Assembly: GCA_030539055.1 (NCBI GenBank)
Contig: JAUNSV010000014.1
Coordinates: 1 to 38,023, forward strand
Length of the DNA stretch: 38,023 nt
Source: Eubacteriales bacterium
GTDB taxonomy: Bacteria > Bacillota > Clostridia > Lachnospirales > Lachnospiraceae
Reading direction: 5' to 3'
The translations under genes were made by a program, and so were the position numbers. The notes under the pieces are model-generated. The model did no database searches. It had not been told where the DNA came from and saw nothing but the letters and a program-made list of their open reading frames with translations. This document shows positions 1 through 8,538 of this stretch, piece after piece; the first letter of the stretch is position 1; every line of letters starts with the position of its first letter.

Positions 1-422
1 CAAAGGAATACGCCTAAGCTACTCCATAATATAAATATATCTATATATAAATTTTTATCATATGGTGGATCTAAAAAAACAATATCGTAGCAATAATTAT
101 TCTTATATTTAATGAATTGTAAAGCACTCATATGGAATACATTTGATACTTCTTTAAAATTAGTTTTTTCAATATTATAATTTATACAATTTATAGCTTG
201 TTTATTATTATCTACAAATGTTGCATGAAGTGAGCCTCTACTAAGACATTCTATTCCTAAAGCTCCTGATCCTGCAAATAAATCTAAAACATTTGTGTCT
301 TGAATTTGAAATTGAATAATATTAAATAATGTTTCTTTAATTTTGTCTGTTGTTGGTCTAATCGATAAATTATTAACTGTTTGTAATAATATATGTCGTC
401 TTGTACCAGATATTACTCTCAT
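1..422 (-). CDS. rsmD: 16S rRNA (guanine-966-N2)-methyltransferase RsmD, 3' end cut by window edge
   Basis: Partial gene; about 140 N-terminal residues are present and the frame is still open at base 1. It begins MRVISGTRR, the usual RsmD N-terminus. The SAM-binding motif VLDLFAGSGALGIE and the catalytic DPPY motif of N2-guanine methyltransferases follow. The family methylates one guanine of 16S rRNA during assembly of the small ribosomal subunit. The start lies 11 bases after the recG stop, with an AAAGAG-type ribosome site, so it is probably the last or second-last gene of the asp23-fakA-recG transcript. In many Firmicutes coaD follows rsmD, but that would lie outside this window. Confidence 0.9.
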   Translation of the reverse strand, partial: MRVISGTRRHILLQTVNNLSIRPTTDKIKETLFNIIQFQIQDTNVLDLFAGSGALGIECLSRGSLHATFVDNNKQAINCINYNIEKTNFKEVSNVFHMSALQFIKYKNNYCYDIVFLDPPYDKNLYIDIFILWSSLGVFL

Positions 423-433
423 ATATACTCTTT

Positions 434-2500
434 CTATAAAACATACTTATTTTCAAGATAATTATTTAATTTATCTTTAATACTTTTATTTTTTGGATCT
501 AGTAATTGTGGATCATTTAATAATAATTTTGATACATCATCAATTACTTTATATAATATTTCTTTGTCTGTATATATATCTGCTATATTAAATTCTATAC
601 TTCCTGATTGTTTTACTCCAAAAATATCTCCAGGTCCTCTTAATTTTAAATCATGGTCAGCAATATAAAAGCCATCATTTGAATGTTTTAATACTTCTAA
701 ACGCTTATTACTAATTTCAGAATTTGATGTATTTACAAAAATAGCATAACTTTGATTTTTTCCACGACCTACTCTACCGCGTAATTGATGTAATGTAGCT
801 AAACCAAATCTATCTGCATTTTCTATCATCATTATTGTAGCGTTTGGATTATCAATACCAACTTCAATAACAGTAGTAGAAACTAAAATATCAATATTGT
901 TATTATAAAAATCTTGCATTATTTTTTCTTTTTCACTTGATTTCATTTTACCATGTAAAATTTGAATATTTATATTGGATGGTAAAATTTCTTTTAATTT
1001 TTTTGTATAATCATATACATTCTCATAATGTAAAAATGATCCAGGCAATTCTTCATCATTAGGTTCTACTTGTGGGCATACTATATAAGCTTGATGTTTC
1101 TTTTGAATTTCCTTTTGTATAAAATTATACGCATTATTTCTATATGATTCATTTATTATTGCATTTTTAATTGGAATTCTATCAATTGGCTTCTCTTTTA
1201 TTAAGCTAATATTCAAATCTGAATATAATAATAAAGCTAAGGTTCTTGGAATAGGGGTTGCAGACATCACTAAAGTATTTATTTCTTTTGATTTATTCTC
1301 TAATGCTTTTCTTTGATTCACACCAAATCTATGTTGTTCATCTGTTATTACTAATGATAAATCATTGAACTCAACTTCTTTTGATAAAAGAGCGTGCGTA
1401 CCAATAGCAATTAAAGCTTCTTTTGATTTAATTAGTTGTTCATTGATTTTTCTTTCTTTTTTTGTTTGGCTTCCAAGTATTAAAATTGCTTTTATAGGTA
1501 ATTTGTTATCATAAATAATCTTATTAATATTGTTATAATGTTGCTTTGCTAATACTTCTGTTGGGCACATAAAAGCAGATTGTTTATTTGCAGAACACAT
1601 ATAAAACATCGCTAAAAATGCAATTATTGTTTTTCCAGAACCAACATCTCCTTGTATAAGCCTATTCATTGGTATATTTTTATTTAAATCTTTAATAATA
1701 TCAAGATATGCATTTTTTTGAGATATAGTTAAATTAAAAGGTAAATTTTCAATTACTTTTTTTGAAAAAATATCAGATAAATTTTTAATAATACCAATTT
1801 CTATTTTTGATTTGATTTGTTTTAAATACTTAATTGATAGATAAAAAATAAAAAATTCATCATATACTAATCTATTTCTTGCAATATATAAATCCTTATA
1901 TTCATTTGGAAAATGAATGCTATTTAAGGCAAAACATAATTTAGGCAATTCTCTCTCTTTTAAAATAAATTTTGGTAAATAGTCTTTTGTAAAATTAGAA
2001 TCATACTCTTTTAAAATAACAGACACATATTTTCTTATCGATTGATTTTGTATGCCTTTTGTTAAATTATATATTGGTAATAGTTTACCTTTTAATTTAT
2101 TATATTGTTCATTTGAATATATTCTTGCTTGTGATAAATATATTTTATTTTTTGATTCTACTACTTTCCCTCTTAATATCAATTCGTTATTAATTTTCAA
2201 ATATGATAAAATAAAAGGAGAGTTAAACCAAGAGCAAGATATTCGACCAGTTCCGTCATCAACTTTACATGTTGTAAGAATAAATCTGTTTTTTCTAATA
2301 ATTAATGGTTTAGTAATTACATAGGCTTTTATAGTAACAACATCTCCAATATGGATGTCGCATATATTAGAAAAATCCGAAAATAGTTCATAATCTTTAG
2401 GATAATAATATAATAAATCTTCTTTATTATTTATTCCTAATTTATTCAATAATTTTATAGTTTTTTCGCCAATACCCTTTATTTGAATTAAATCAGACAT
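434..2500 (-). CDS. recG: ATP-dependent DNA helicase RecG
   Basis: Full-length RecG (688 aa; the family is usually about 680-700). RecG remodels stalled replication forks and branch-migrates Holliday junctions. The order seen is an N-terminal helical region with IKGIGEKT, an OB-fold wedge at about residues 50-150, then superfamily 2 helicase motifs: Walker A GDVGSGKT near residue 285, DEQH box with HRFG near 387, MSATPIPRTLAL, and the motif VI region HQLRGRVGRG. All key residues look intact. It starts 12 bases after the fakA-like stop with an AGAGG ribosome site and precedes rsmD. This order is common in Clostridia and suggests one transcript. Confidence 0.96.
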   Translation of the reverse strand: MSDLIQIKGIGEKTIKLLNKLGINNKEDLLYYYPKDYELFSDFSNICDIHIGDVVTIKAYVITKPLIIRKNRFILTTCKVDDGTGRISCSWFNSPFILSYLKINNELILRGKVVESKNKIYLSQARIYSNEQYNKLKGKLLPIYNLTKGIQNQSIRKYVSVILKEYDSNFTKDYLPKFILKERELPKLCFALNSIHFPNEYKDLYIARNRLVYDEFFIFYLSIKYLKQIKSKIEIGIIKNLSDIFSKKVIENLPFNLTISQKNAYLDIIKDLNKNIPMNRLIQGDVGSGKTIIAFLAMFYMCSANKQSAFMCPTEVLAKQHYNNINKIIYDNKLPIKAILILGSQTKKERKINEQLIKSKEALIAIGTHALLSKEVEFNDLSLVITDEQHRFGVNQRKALENKSKEINTLVMSATPIPRTLALLLYSDLNISLIKEKPIDRIPIKNAIINESYRNNAYNFIQKEIQKKHQAYIVCPQVEPNDEELPGSFLHYENVYDYTKKLKEILPSNINIQILHGKMKSSEKEKIMQDFYNNNIDILVSTTVIEVGIDNPNATIMMIENADRFGLATLHQLRGRVGRGKNQSYAIFVNTSNSEISNKRLEVLKHSNDGFYIADHDLKLRGPGDIFGVKQSGSIEFNIADIYTDKEILYKVIDDVSKLLLNDPQLLDPKNKSIKDKLNNYLENKYVL

Positions 2501-2512
2501 TAATCCTCTTTA

Positions 2513-4150
2513 TTATTCTATTGAAATATAATAATAATATACTGGTTGTAAACCCTCATGCATCTCAATCTCTAAATCAGGAAAATCATTATTTAATTTT
2601 TCAAATAATGTTGAATATTCATTTTCTTTTACATCTTCACCATAATATAATGAAAGAATTTCTGATTCTTTTGTAATAGTCTTTTCTATTGCTTTTTTTA
2701 TAGAAGTATAAATATCTTTGTCAGCAGAGAGTAAGCCTTTATCACCTATAGAAATATAATCTTTTTCTTTTATAGAAATTCCATCAATAATAGTATCTCT
2801 TATAGCATATGTAGTTTCTATGCTTTGTACGCTATTCATATTTTTTATTAAATTATTATACATAATCTCTGGATCATTATTTTCAGTAAAATATATCATA
2901 GCTTGCAAGCCTTGTATTATATTTTGTGATTCAACAACATATACTTTTTTATCATTAATAAGGTCTTTAGCTTGCTTGGCTGCTAGAATAACATTTTTAT
3001 TATTAGGTAAAATATAAATATTTTTTGCATTTACATTATTTATTGCTTGTAAAAAATCATCTGTTGATGGGTTCATAGTTTGACCACCATCAATAATTAT
3101 TTTTGCTCCAAGGTCTTTGAAAATATTTGTAATACCCTCCCCTGAGGATACGACAACAAAACCAAAATTCTCTATTTTTTGTTTTTTTGCATTTGCAATT
3201 TTAGAAGCGTCTTTTATTAAAATTTCATTATGTTCTAATTTTAAATTATCTACTTTTAAATTTGATAAAAAACCAAATTCTAGTCCTTTTTCAAATATTT
3301 TACCAGGATGGTTCGTATGAACATGAACTTTCATACAATTATCATCAGATACAACAACTATACTATCACCTATTTCATCTAAATATTCTTTTAATTTTTT
3401 TTCTTCATTTCCATTAAATTTATTTTTAGAATTAATAATGCACTCAGTACAATACTCAAATTTTAAATTTGATTTACTGTATAGTTCTATATCTACAACT
3501 TCTGCTTTTTTTTGTACATCATTATTTATTTGTGCATCTATTTTTTCACCTTTTGCATACATTAATAGACCACGCATAAATTCCATCAACCCTTGACCAC
3601 CTGAATCAACTACATTTGCTTCTTTAAGAATAGCAAGCATATCAGGTGTCTTTAATAAAACTTCATCACCATATTTTACAATTTCACTTAATAATTCTTC
3701 TATTGAAATATTTCTATTTCTATACTCTGTAGCTTTGTCGCTTAATGCTTTTGCTACTGTTAATATAGTTCCTTCCTTTGGTTTCATAACAGCTCTATAT
3801 GCATAATCACAAGCAGAAATTATTCCATCACAAAAATTTTCTTTTGTGATATTATCACAATTTTTTATTACATTTGTAAATCCTCTCAATAATTGTGATA
3901 AAATTACACCTGAGTTACCTCTTGCTCCTCTTAACGAACCACTTTGAATCGCTTGTGCGATAGAATTAACACTAATATCTTGCAATGATTCAACTACAGT
4001 TACTGCTTGCATAATTGTCATTGACATATTTGATCCTGTGTCTCCATCTGGAACAGGAAAAACATTTAATTCATTAATATATTTTTCATTTTTCTTAAGA
4101 TTATATGCTCCATAAATAAAAGCTTCCTTAAGAATAAGCGCACTTATCAT
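2513..4150 (-). CDS. fakA: DAK2-domain protein, FakA/YloV-like fatty acid kinase subunit
   Basis: Related to Staphylococcus FakA and Bacillus YloV, which phosphorylate fatty acids bound to a FakB (DegV-family) partner to feed phospholipid synthesis. The N-terminal DAK2 domain (about residues 5-200) carries FPVPDGDTGSN, whose aspartates bind Mg-ATP, and GARGNSGVILSQ. A middle domain and a C-terminal DegV-like half follow, ending in GLQPVYYYYISIE. Length, 545 aa, is normal. Two consecutive ATGs exist at 4153 and 4150; the second lies six bases after GGAG and is preferred. It is 10 bases after asp23. No FakB gene lies in the window, so the fatty acid kinase role is inferred from the family. Confidence 0.88.
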   Translation of the reverse strand: MISALILKEAFIYGAYNLKKNEKYINELNVFPVPDGDTGSNMSMTIMQAVTVVESLQDISVNSIAQAIQSGSLRGARGNSGVILSQLLRGFTNVIKNCDNITKENFCDGIISACDYAYRAVMKPKEGTILTVAKALSDKATEYRNRNISIEELLSEIVKYGDEVLLKTPDMLAILKEANVVDSGGQGLMEFMRGLLMYAKGEKIDAQINNDVQKKAEVVDIELYSKSNLKFEYCTECIINSKNKFNGNEEKKLKEYLDEIGDSIVVVSDDNCMKVHVHTNHPGKIFEKGLEFGFLSNLKVDNLKLEHNEILIKDASKIANAKKQKIENFGFVVVSSGEGITNIFKDLGAKIIIDGGQTMNPSTDDFLQAINNVNAKNIYILPNNKNVILAAKQAKDLINDKKVYVVESQNIIQGLQAMIYFTENNDPEIMYNNLIKNMNSVQSIETTYAIRDTIIDGISIKEKDYISIGDKGLLSADKDIYTSIKKAIEKTITKESEILSLYYGEDVKENEYSTLFEKLNNDFPDLEIEMHEGLQPVYYYYISIE

Positions 4151-4160
4151 CATTCTCTCC

Positions 4161-4517
4161 TTAATCGATTACTCTGATGCCTTCTATAAGGACTTTTATA
4201 TCTTTTACAATTAATCCCGTAAACATTTCAATTTTATATACAACATTTTCAATTAAATTATCTGCAACAGTGTGTACATTTACACCAAATGCAACAATAA
4301 TATGTAATTTTATAAATATTTCATTATCTATAATATCAACTTCTACCCCTTTAGTCATTGCTTTGCGATTCAACAATTTTACAATTCCTTGATAAAAAGA
4401 TACTTCTGCCATTCCAACAATACCAGAACATTCAACAGAGGCATCACTAGCTACTTCTGCAATCGCTTTTGGGCTTATCGATATATTTCCATTTTTAGAT
4501 TCAAATTGTGCATTCAT
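4161..4517 (-). CDS. Asp23/Gls24 family envelope stress response protein
   Basis: Small protein (118 aa) of the Asp23/Gls24 (YloU-like) family. It starts with NAQFESKNGNISISPKAIAE, followed by a conserved VECSGIVGMAEVS stretch and the C-terminal VKDIKVLIEGIRV typical of the family. Members associate with the membrane or cell envelope and are often induced by alkaline or envelope stress; the exact role is unsettled. It is the first gene of a run with the fakA-like gene, recG and rsmD, an arrangement seen in many Firmicutes. The ribosome site AGGGGG lies seven bases upstream, and a SigA-like promoter is visible at 4573-4601. Confidence 0.92.
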   Translation of the reverse strand: MNAQFESKNGNISISPKAIAEVASDASVECSGIVGMAEVSFYQGIVKLLNRKAMTKGVEVDIIDNEIFIKLHIIVAFGVNVHTVADNLIENVVYKIEMFTGLIVKDIKVLIEGIRVID

Positions 4518-4572
4518 ATAAAACCCCCTTATTGAACATATATCAATTTAATTTATATAATTAATGTTTAAT

Positions 4573-4601
4573 ATTATAATACATACTACAAAATTAAACA
4601 A
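4573..4601 (-). promoter_or_regulatory. Putative SigA-type promoter of the asp23-fakA-recG operon
   Basis: Read on the minus strand, a -35 TTGTTT (4596-4601) and a perfect -10 TATAAT (4573-4578) are separated by 17 bases. Transcription would start near 4566 and leave a leader of about 50 bases before the asp23-like ATG. Confidence 0.6.
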
Positions 4602-4603
4602 GC

Positions 4604-4632
4604 AAAAAATTATATGAAAAACTTCATATAAT
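4604..4632 (-). terminator. Rho-independent terminator of the small XRE gene
   Basis: A perfect 10-bp inverted repeat (4609-4618 with 4623-4632) with a 4-base loop is followed on the minus strand by a run of six U. It lies 26 bases after the stop of the HTH gene and just upstream of the asp23 operon promoter. The stem is AT-rich, so strength is uncertain. Confidence 0.65.
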
Positions 4633-4657
4633 TCTTTGCTTTCTAAATAATAATTAT

Positions 4658-4852
4658 TTAAACAAAAGTTACTATATCACCAATATTACAATCCAAAGCA
4701 CGACAAAGAGTTTCAATTGTAAATAATGATACATATTGATTCCTTTTTAATCTAAGAATTGTGGCTGGTGAAATATGATAATCCATAATCAATTTGTATT
4801 GACTAACCTTATTCCTTTTCATAATTATCCAAAAATAATCGTATTTTATCAT
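4658..4852 (-). CDS. Mini Cro/CI-type helix-turn-helix transcriptional regulator
   Basis: A 64-residue single-domain DNA-binding protein. The stretch VSQYKLIMDYHISPATILRLKRNQ is a helix-turn-helix with the spacing of the XRE family, and ETLCRALDCNIGDIV is the matching C-terminal helix pair. This resembles the very small YozG/HTH_26 type proteins of Firmicutes, which lack an effector domain. GGAG lies six bases before the ATG, supporting this start, although a later Met (MKRNKVSQ) would also preserve the domain. It has its own terminator and diverges from the metallophosphoesterase gene. Its targets are unknown; autoregulation or control of the divergent gene is possible but not shown. Confidence 0.82.
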   Translation of the reverse strand: MIKYDYFWIIMKRNKVSQYKLIMDYHISPATILRLKRNQYVSLFTIETLCRALDCNIGDIVTFV

Positions 4853-4971
4853 AATACACTCCTTTAATATTAATATTTTTATAAAAAATATAACTTGTTA
4901 ATAATTAATAAAAATGATATTATAAATAAGTTCTATTTTTAATAAAAAATATACTATATAAAGAGGAAATT

Positions 4972-5883
4972 GTGAAGTATATCCTGTACCTATTTGCTAT
5001 ATTCATATTGTGTAATATTATTATAATCAAAAGAGCTTCTTTTGAAGAAAATAATTTAAAACTAAGTATTTATAATATATTCAATAAAAAAATTAAAACA
5101 AAAATGCGATTATTCTTTTTTTCAGATTTACATGAAAAAAACTATATTTCAAATAATAAAATTATTTTTGATTATATTAATAAAGAATCTCCATCATTAA
5201 TTCTAATTGGAGGAGATATGATTATTACAAATAAAAGAATAGAAAATGCAAATGATAATAAGATTGAAACTACTTGTTTATTATTAAAAAAAATCAACGA
5301 AGACTATCCTAATACTAAAGTAATATATGCTTTAGGAAATCATGAAGAAAGATTAGATTTTTTTTATTCAAAATCAGATATAATTAAAAATCAATATGAT
5401 ACTCTTTATTCAGAAATAAATAAAAATAATACTTTATTATTAAAAAATTCATATATAGATATTAATAATGAAATTAGAGTATATGCAATAACTCTTGGAA
5501 AGGGAGCTTTTAGAAATGGGCTTAATGATAGTAATAGAGATAAAATTCTTTCTAAAGAATTATTAAATGAAAAAATTGGTAAATTAGATAAAAATAAATA
5601 TAATATTTTACTTCTTCACTCTCCTGATTATATTAAACAGGTAGAATATTTAGGTTTTGAACTCATTCTATGTGGGCATTTACATGGTGGTATGGTTCGT
5701 ATTCCATTCATAGGTGCGGCACTAGGACCAAATTTTCAAATACTCCCTAAATATTCAAGAGGGCATTATAAGCATTTAAATTCTGATTTGATTGTAAGTG
5801 CAGGAATGGGTACTCATACTATAAAAATTAGATTAAATAATCTTCCTGAAATATGTGAGGTAAATCTTAATGGAAATAATTAA
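4972..5883 (+). CDS. Membrane-anchored metallophosphoesterase (calcineurin-like fold)
   Basis: 303 aa beginning with GTG, chosen because AAGAGG lies five bases upstream and the hydrophobic N-terminal anchor (about residues 1-19) begins there. The five metallophosphatase motifs are present: SDLH (D52, H54), GGD (D82), LGNHEE (N123, H124), LLHSPD (H216) and CGHLHGG (H236, H238). The C-terminal GGMVRIPFIGAALGPN resembles YkuE-like enzymes, which act at the outer membrane face on phosphoesters. The substrate cannot be told from sequence. It overlaps scpA by 14 bases, so the two are probably translated from one mRNA. Confidence 0.87.
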   Translation: MKYILYLFAIFILCNIIIIKRASFEENNLKLSIYNIFNKKIKTKMRLFFFSDLHEKNYISNNKIIFDYINKESPSLILIGGDMIITNKRIENANDNKIETTCLLLKKINEDYPNTKVIYALGNHEERLDFFYSKSDIIKNQYDTLYSEINKNNTLLLKNSYIDINNEIRVYAITLGKGAFRNGLNDSNRDKILSKELLNEKIGKLDKNKYNILLLHSPDYIKQVEYLGFELILCGHLHGGMVRIPFIGAALGPNFQILPKYSRGHYKHLNSDLIVSAGMGTHTIKIRLNNLPEICEVNLNGNN

Positions 5884-6658
5884 TTATAAATTAGAAACTT
5901 ATGAGGGTCCACTTGACCTTTTGCTAGCACTTATAGAAAAGAACAAAATTAATATATATGATATACCAATTGTTGAAATAACAGAACAATATCTTTCTTA
6001 TGTAACTCATATGGAAAAAGAAGACTTAGATGTTGTATCAGACTTTTTGGTTATGGCTGCAACGCTTATAGAAATAAAATCTAAAATGCTTCTACCAAAA
6101 GATGAAAATGATGAAGAAGGGGAAAATGACCCAAGGGCAGAATTAGTACAGCGACTTTTGGAATATAAAAAATATAAAGATTTAGGCGACTCGTTACTAG
6201 ATTATGAAGACATGGCTTCAAAATATATTTGTAAGGAAGCTACTATTCCGAAAAACGTTGCAACATATATTCCAGATTTAAATTATGATGAATTATTATC
6301 AAAAGTAGATCTATCTATTTTACAAAATATTTTTTTAGATGTTATGAAAAGAAAAGAAGATCGAATAGATAAAGTTCGTTCAGGCTTTGGAAAAGTAGAA
6401 AAAGAAAAAATACCTCTTGAAACAAAAATAATATATGTTTTATCATATGCAAGAATACATAAAAGTTTTAATTTTAAAAAAATACTTGATTTATCAAAAA
6501 GTAAAACAGAAGTTGTTGTAACATTTCTTGCTATATTAGAATTAATTAAAATGGGAAAACTCAAAATATATCAAAATGAACGTTTTGGTGAAATAGATAT
6601 TGAGAATGTAGATGATACAAATAATAATCTTGATTTATCAAATTTGGAGGATATATAA
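5870..6658 (+). CDS. scpA: Segregation and condensation protein A
   Basis: ScpA is the kleisin subunit that bridges SMC heads in the bacterial condensin that compacts and segregates chromosomes. The N-terminus YKLETYEGPLDLLLALIEKN and the stretch EKEDLDVVSDFLVMAATLIEIKSKMLLP are hallmark ScpA sequences. The C-terminal winged-helix part (about residues 185-245) contacts the SMC head. Length, 262 aa, is normal. The ATG sits inside the end of the metallophosphoesterase gene, with GAGG nine bases upstream. scpB follows with no gap. The smc gene itself is not in the window. Confidence 0.96.
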   Translation: MEIINYKLETYEGPLDLLLALIEKNKINIYDIPIVEITEQYLSYVTHMEKEDLDVVSDFLVMAATLIEIKSKMLLPKDENDEEGENDPRAELVQRLLEYKKYKDLGDSLLDYEDMASKYICKEATIPKNVATYIPDLNYDELLSKVDLSILQNIFLDVMKRKEDRIDKVRSGFGKVEKEKIPLETKIIYVLSYARIHKSFNFKKILDLSKSKTEVVVTFLAILELIKMGKLKIYQNERFGEIDIENVDDTNNNLDLSNLEDI

Positions 6659-7426
6659 ATGGATGATGAAATAAAATATGAAGAAATAATTATACAACAT
6701 GAAGATAATAATAACAATATAGATACTTCATATATTAATACTACTAATGATACAAATAATGATGATTTTATAAGAAAATCTCATATTATAGAATCAATAT
6801 TATTTACTATGGGAGATTCTGTAGAACTATCTACTCTTGCTTTAGCATTAAATTGTGATAAAAATGAAGCAAAAAAATTGTGTGAATTTTTAAAAGAGAA
6901 ATACACTAAAGAACACTTTGGAATGAAAATAATAAGACTTGAAAACAAGTATCAAATGGTATCTAGTGATGAGTATTTTGATAATCTTGTTATTGTGGCT
7001 GCAAATCCTAAAAAACCAATTTTAACAGATGCTGTAATAGAAACATTAGCAATTATAGCATATAAACAGCCTATTACAAAATCAGAAATAGAAAAAATAA
7101 GAGGAGTAAGCAGTGAACATACTGTAAGTAGATTGCTTGAATATAAATTGATTGAAGAAGCAGGGCGTTTAGATGCACCAGGTCGACCAATTACTTTTAA
7201 AACAAATGAAAATTTTTTGCGTAGATTTGGAATTGCTTCTATTGATGATTTACCAATATTAAGTTCTGAGCGAGAATCGGAAATTCAAAGCGAGGTACAA
7301 GAAGAAATAAAATCTAGCCTTGGTGAAGCTGTATTAATTGATGATAATTCTAATGATATATCAAAAAATACAGATAATAAAGATAATAATGGAGATATAA
7401 CAAATGCAAAAAATATCGAAATTTGA
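6659..7426 (+). CDS. scpB: Segregation and condensation protein B
   Basis: ScpB (255 aa) binds the ScpA linker as a dimer and completes the SMC-ScpAB complex. An acidic, Asn-rich head of about 38 residues precedes the conserved HIIESILFTMGDSVEL. The tandem winged helices carry ILTDAVIETLAIIAYKQPIT, EIEKIRGVSS and EAGRLDAPGRPITF, all typical. The tail after about residue 205 is low-complexity and rich in D, N and E. GGAGG precedes the ATG, and the gene starts on the base after the scpA stop. Its own 3' end overlaps the dUTPase gene by 23 bases. Confidence 0.95.
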   Translation: MDDEIKYEEIIIQHEDNNNNIDTSYINTTNDTNNDDFIRKSHIIESILFTMGDSVELSTLALALNCDKNEAKKLCEFLKEKYTKEHFGMKIIRLENKYQMVSSDEYFDNLVIVAANPKKPILTDAVIETLAIIAYKQPITKSEIEKIRGVSSEHTVSRLLEYKLIEEAGRLDAPGRPITFKTNENFLRRFGIASIDDLPILSSERESEIQSEVQEEIKSSLGEAVLIDDNSNDISKNTDNKDNNGDITNAKNIEI

Positions 7427-7919
7427 AAAAATAAGCAAAGAAAATTATATTAGAGATTTTTTATCTATTTTTCCAGAAAAAAATGAAGATGAGATATTAA
7501 AATATTATGAAAATATTACATTACCAAAGAGAGCTACTAAATTTTCAGCTGGATATGATTTCTTCTCTCCTATTGATTTTTTATTAAAGAAAAATGAAGA
7601 AATAATTATTCCTACTGGTATTAGAGTACATATGAATAATGATTTTGTTCTTTTATTATTTCCTCGTTCATCTCTTGGTATTAAATTTAGGCTACAATTA
7701 AATAATACTGTAGGTGTAATCGATGCTGATTATTATTACTCAGATAATGAGGGTCATATTTTAGTAAAATTAACAAACGATTCAATAGAAGAAAAAATTT
7801 GCAAAATAAAACAAAATGAAGCCTTTTGTCAAGGAATTTTTTTGATGTATGGAATTACTGAAGATGATTGTTCTAGCGAAATAAGAAATGGAGGTTTTGG
7901 AAGTACTAATGAAAAATAA
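7404..7919 (+). CDS. dut: dUTP diphosphatase (trimeric dUTPase family)
   Basis: Hydrolyses dUTP to dUMP and pyrophosphate, keeping uracil out of DNA and feeding thymidylate synthesis. Five dUTPase motifs are visible in order: SAGYDF, PRSSLG, GVIDADYYYSDNEGHI, a NDS/QGIF region and the C-terminal GGFGST. The motif 3 form with DNEGH rather than RGE occurs in clostridial and some phage enzymes. About 40 residues precede the core, a somewhat long N-terminus; the ATG at 7404 has GGAGA eight bases upstream, so the long form is supported. It overlaps scpB upstream and the lipoprotein gene downstream. Nothing nearby suggests prophage. Confidence 0.88.
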   Translation: MQKISKFEKISKENYIRDFLSIFPEKNEDEILKYYENITLPKRATKFSAGYDFFSPIDFLLKKNEEIIIPTGIRVHMNNDFVLLLFPRSSLGIKFRLQLNNTVGVIDADYYYSDNEGHILVKLTNDSIEEKICKIKQNEAFCQGIFLMYGITEDDCSSEIRNGGFGSTNEK

Positions 7920-8538
7920 AATATTATTTATTATATTTTTCTCATTGTTTTTATCTTCTTGTAGTAAACAAACAATGTATAATTTAAGGCAGGATGGAAT
8001 AACTTTAGTTGAAGAAGAAAAATATGAAGAAGCTATAAAAAAATTAAATGATTCTCTTATACTAGGAGATGGAGATATAACAGATTTTCAATTAGATATT
8101 TTATTATACAAAGCTGAATGTGAATATAGACTTGCACATTATGACAAAGCTAAAGAACTATATAAAGTTCTTTTGACTATTGACAAAAATAATAAAGAAT
8201 ATGAAAAATTATATAATGCTTCTTTAACATATGAAAAACTATTGAATGCAAAAAAAGCCTTAGATAATAATAATATTGATGAAGCAGAAAAGTTATTAAA
8301 TGATGTAAGAAATTCGGGATTAGAAAATGATAAATCTTATTTATTTAACGAAATAATTCTTATGGAAAAAAGAGGATTATATAAAGAAGCATTATCATTA
8401 ATTAATAAATATTTAATTACTTATCCAGATGATAATGAAGCAATAAAAGAAAAAGATTTTATTGCATTAAGAACAATGAATATTATAGAGCCTACAACTC
8501 AAGCAAAGGAAGAAGAAACAACAACAAAAACGAATTAA
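7909..8538 (+). CDS. TPR-repeat lipoprotein of unknown function
   Basis: 209 aa when started at ATG 7909, which places a classic lipoprotein signal at the N-terminus: basic MKNK, a hydrophobic run, then LSSC with the acylated cysteine at residue 18. An upstream in-frame ATG at 7888 would put seven residues before the signal and is less likely. The mature part is helical, with repeats resembling TPRs (VEEEKYEEAIKKLNDSL, YRLAHYDKAKELYKVLL, MEKRGLYKEALSLINKYL), suggesting a protein-interaction scaffold on the outer membrane face. A Thr/Glu-rich tail ends the protein. It overlaps the dUTPase gene by 11 bases, and its stop codon interlocks with the stop of the convergent GDSL gene. Confidence 0.85.
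   Translation: MKNKILFIIFFSLFLSSCSKQTMYNLRQDGITLVEEEKYEEAIKKLNDSLILGDGDITDFQLDILLYKAECEYRLAHYDKAKELYKVLLTIDKNNKEYEKLYNASLTYEKLLNAKKALDNNNIDEAEKLLNDVRNSGLENDKSYLFNEIILMEKRGLYKEALSLINKYLITYPDDNEAIKEKDFIALRTMNIIEPTTQAKEEETTTKTN

Noticed and set aside
7404-7919. Prophage remnant marked by the dUTPase
   Set aside because: No other phage gene is nearby, the motif 3 form also occurs in clostridial chromosomal enzymes, and the gene overlaps scpB.
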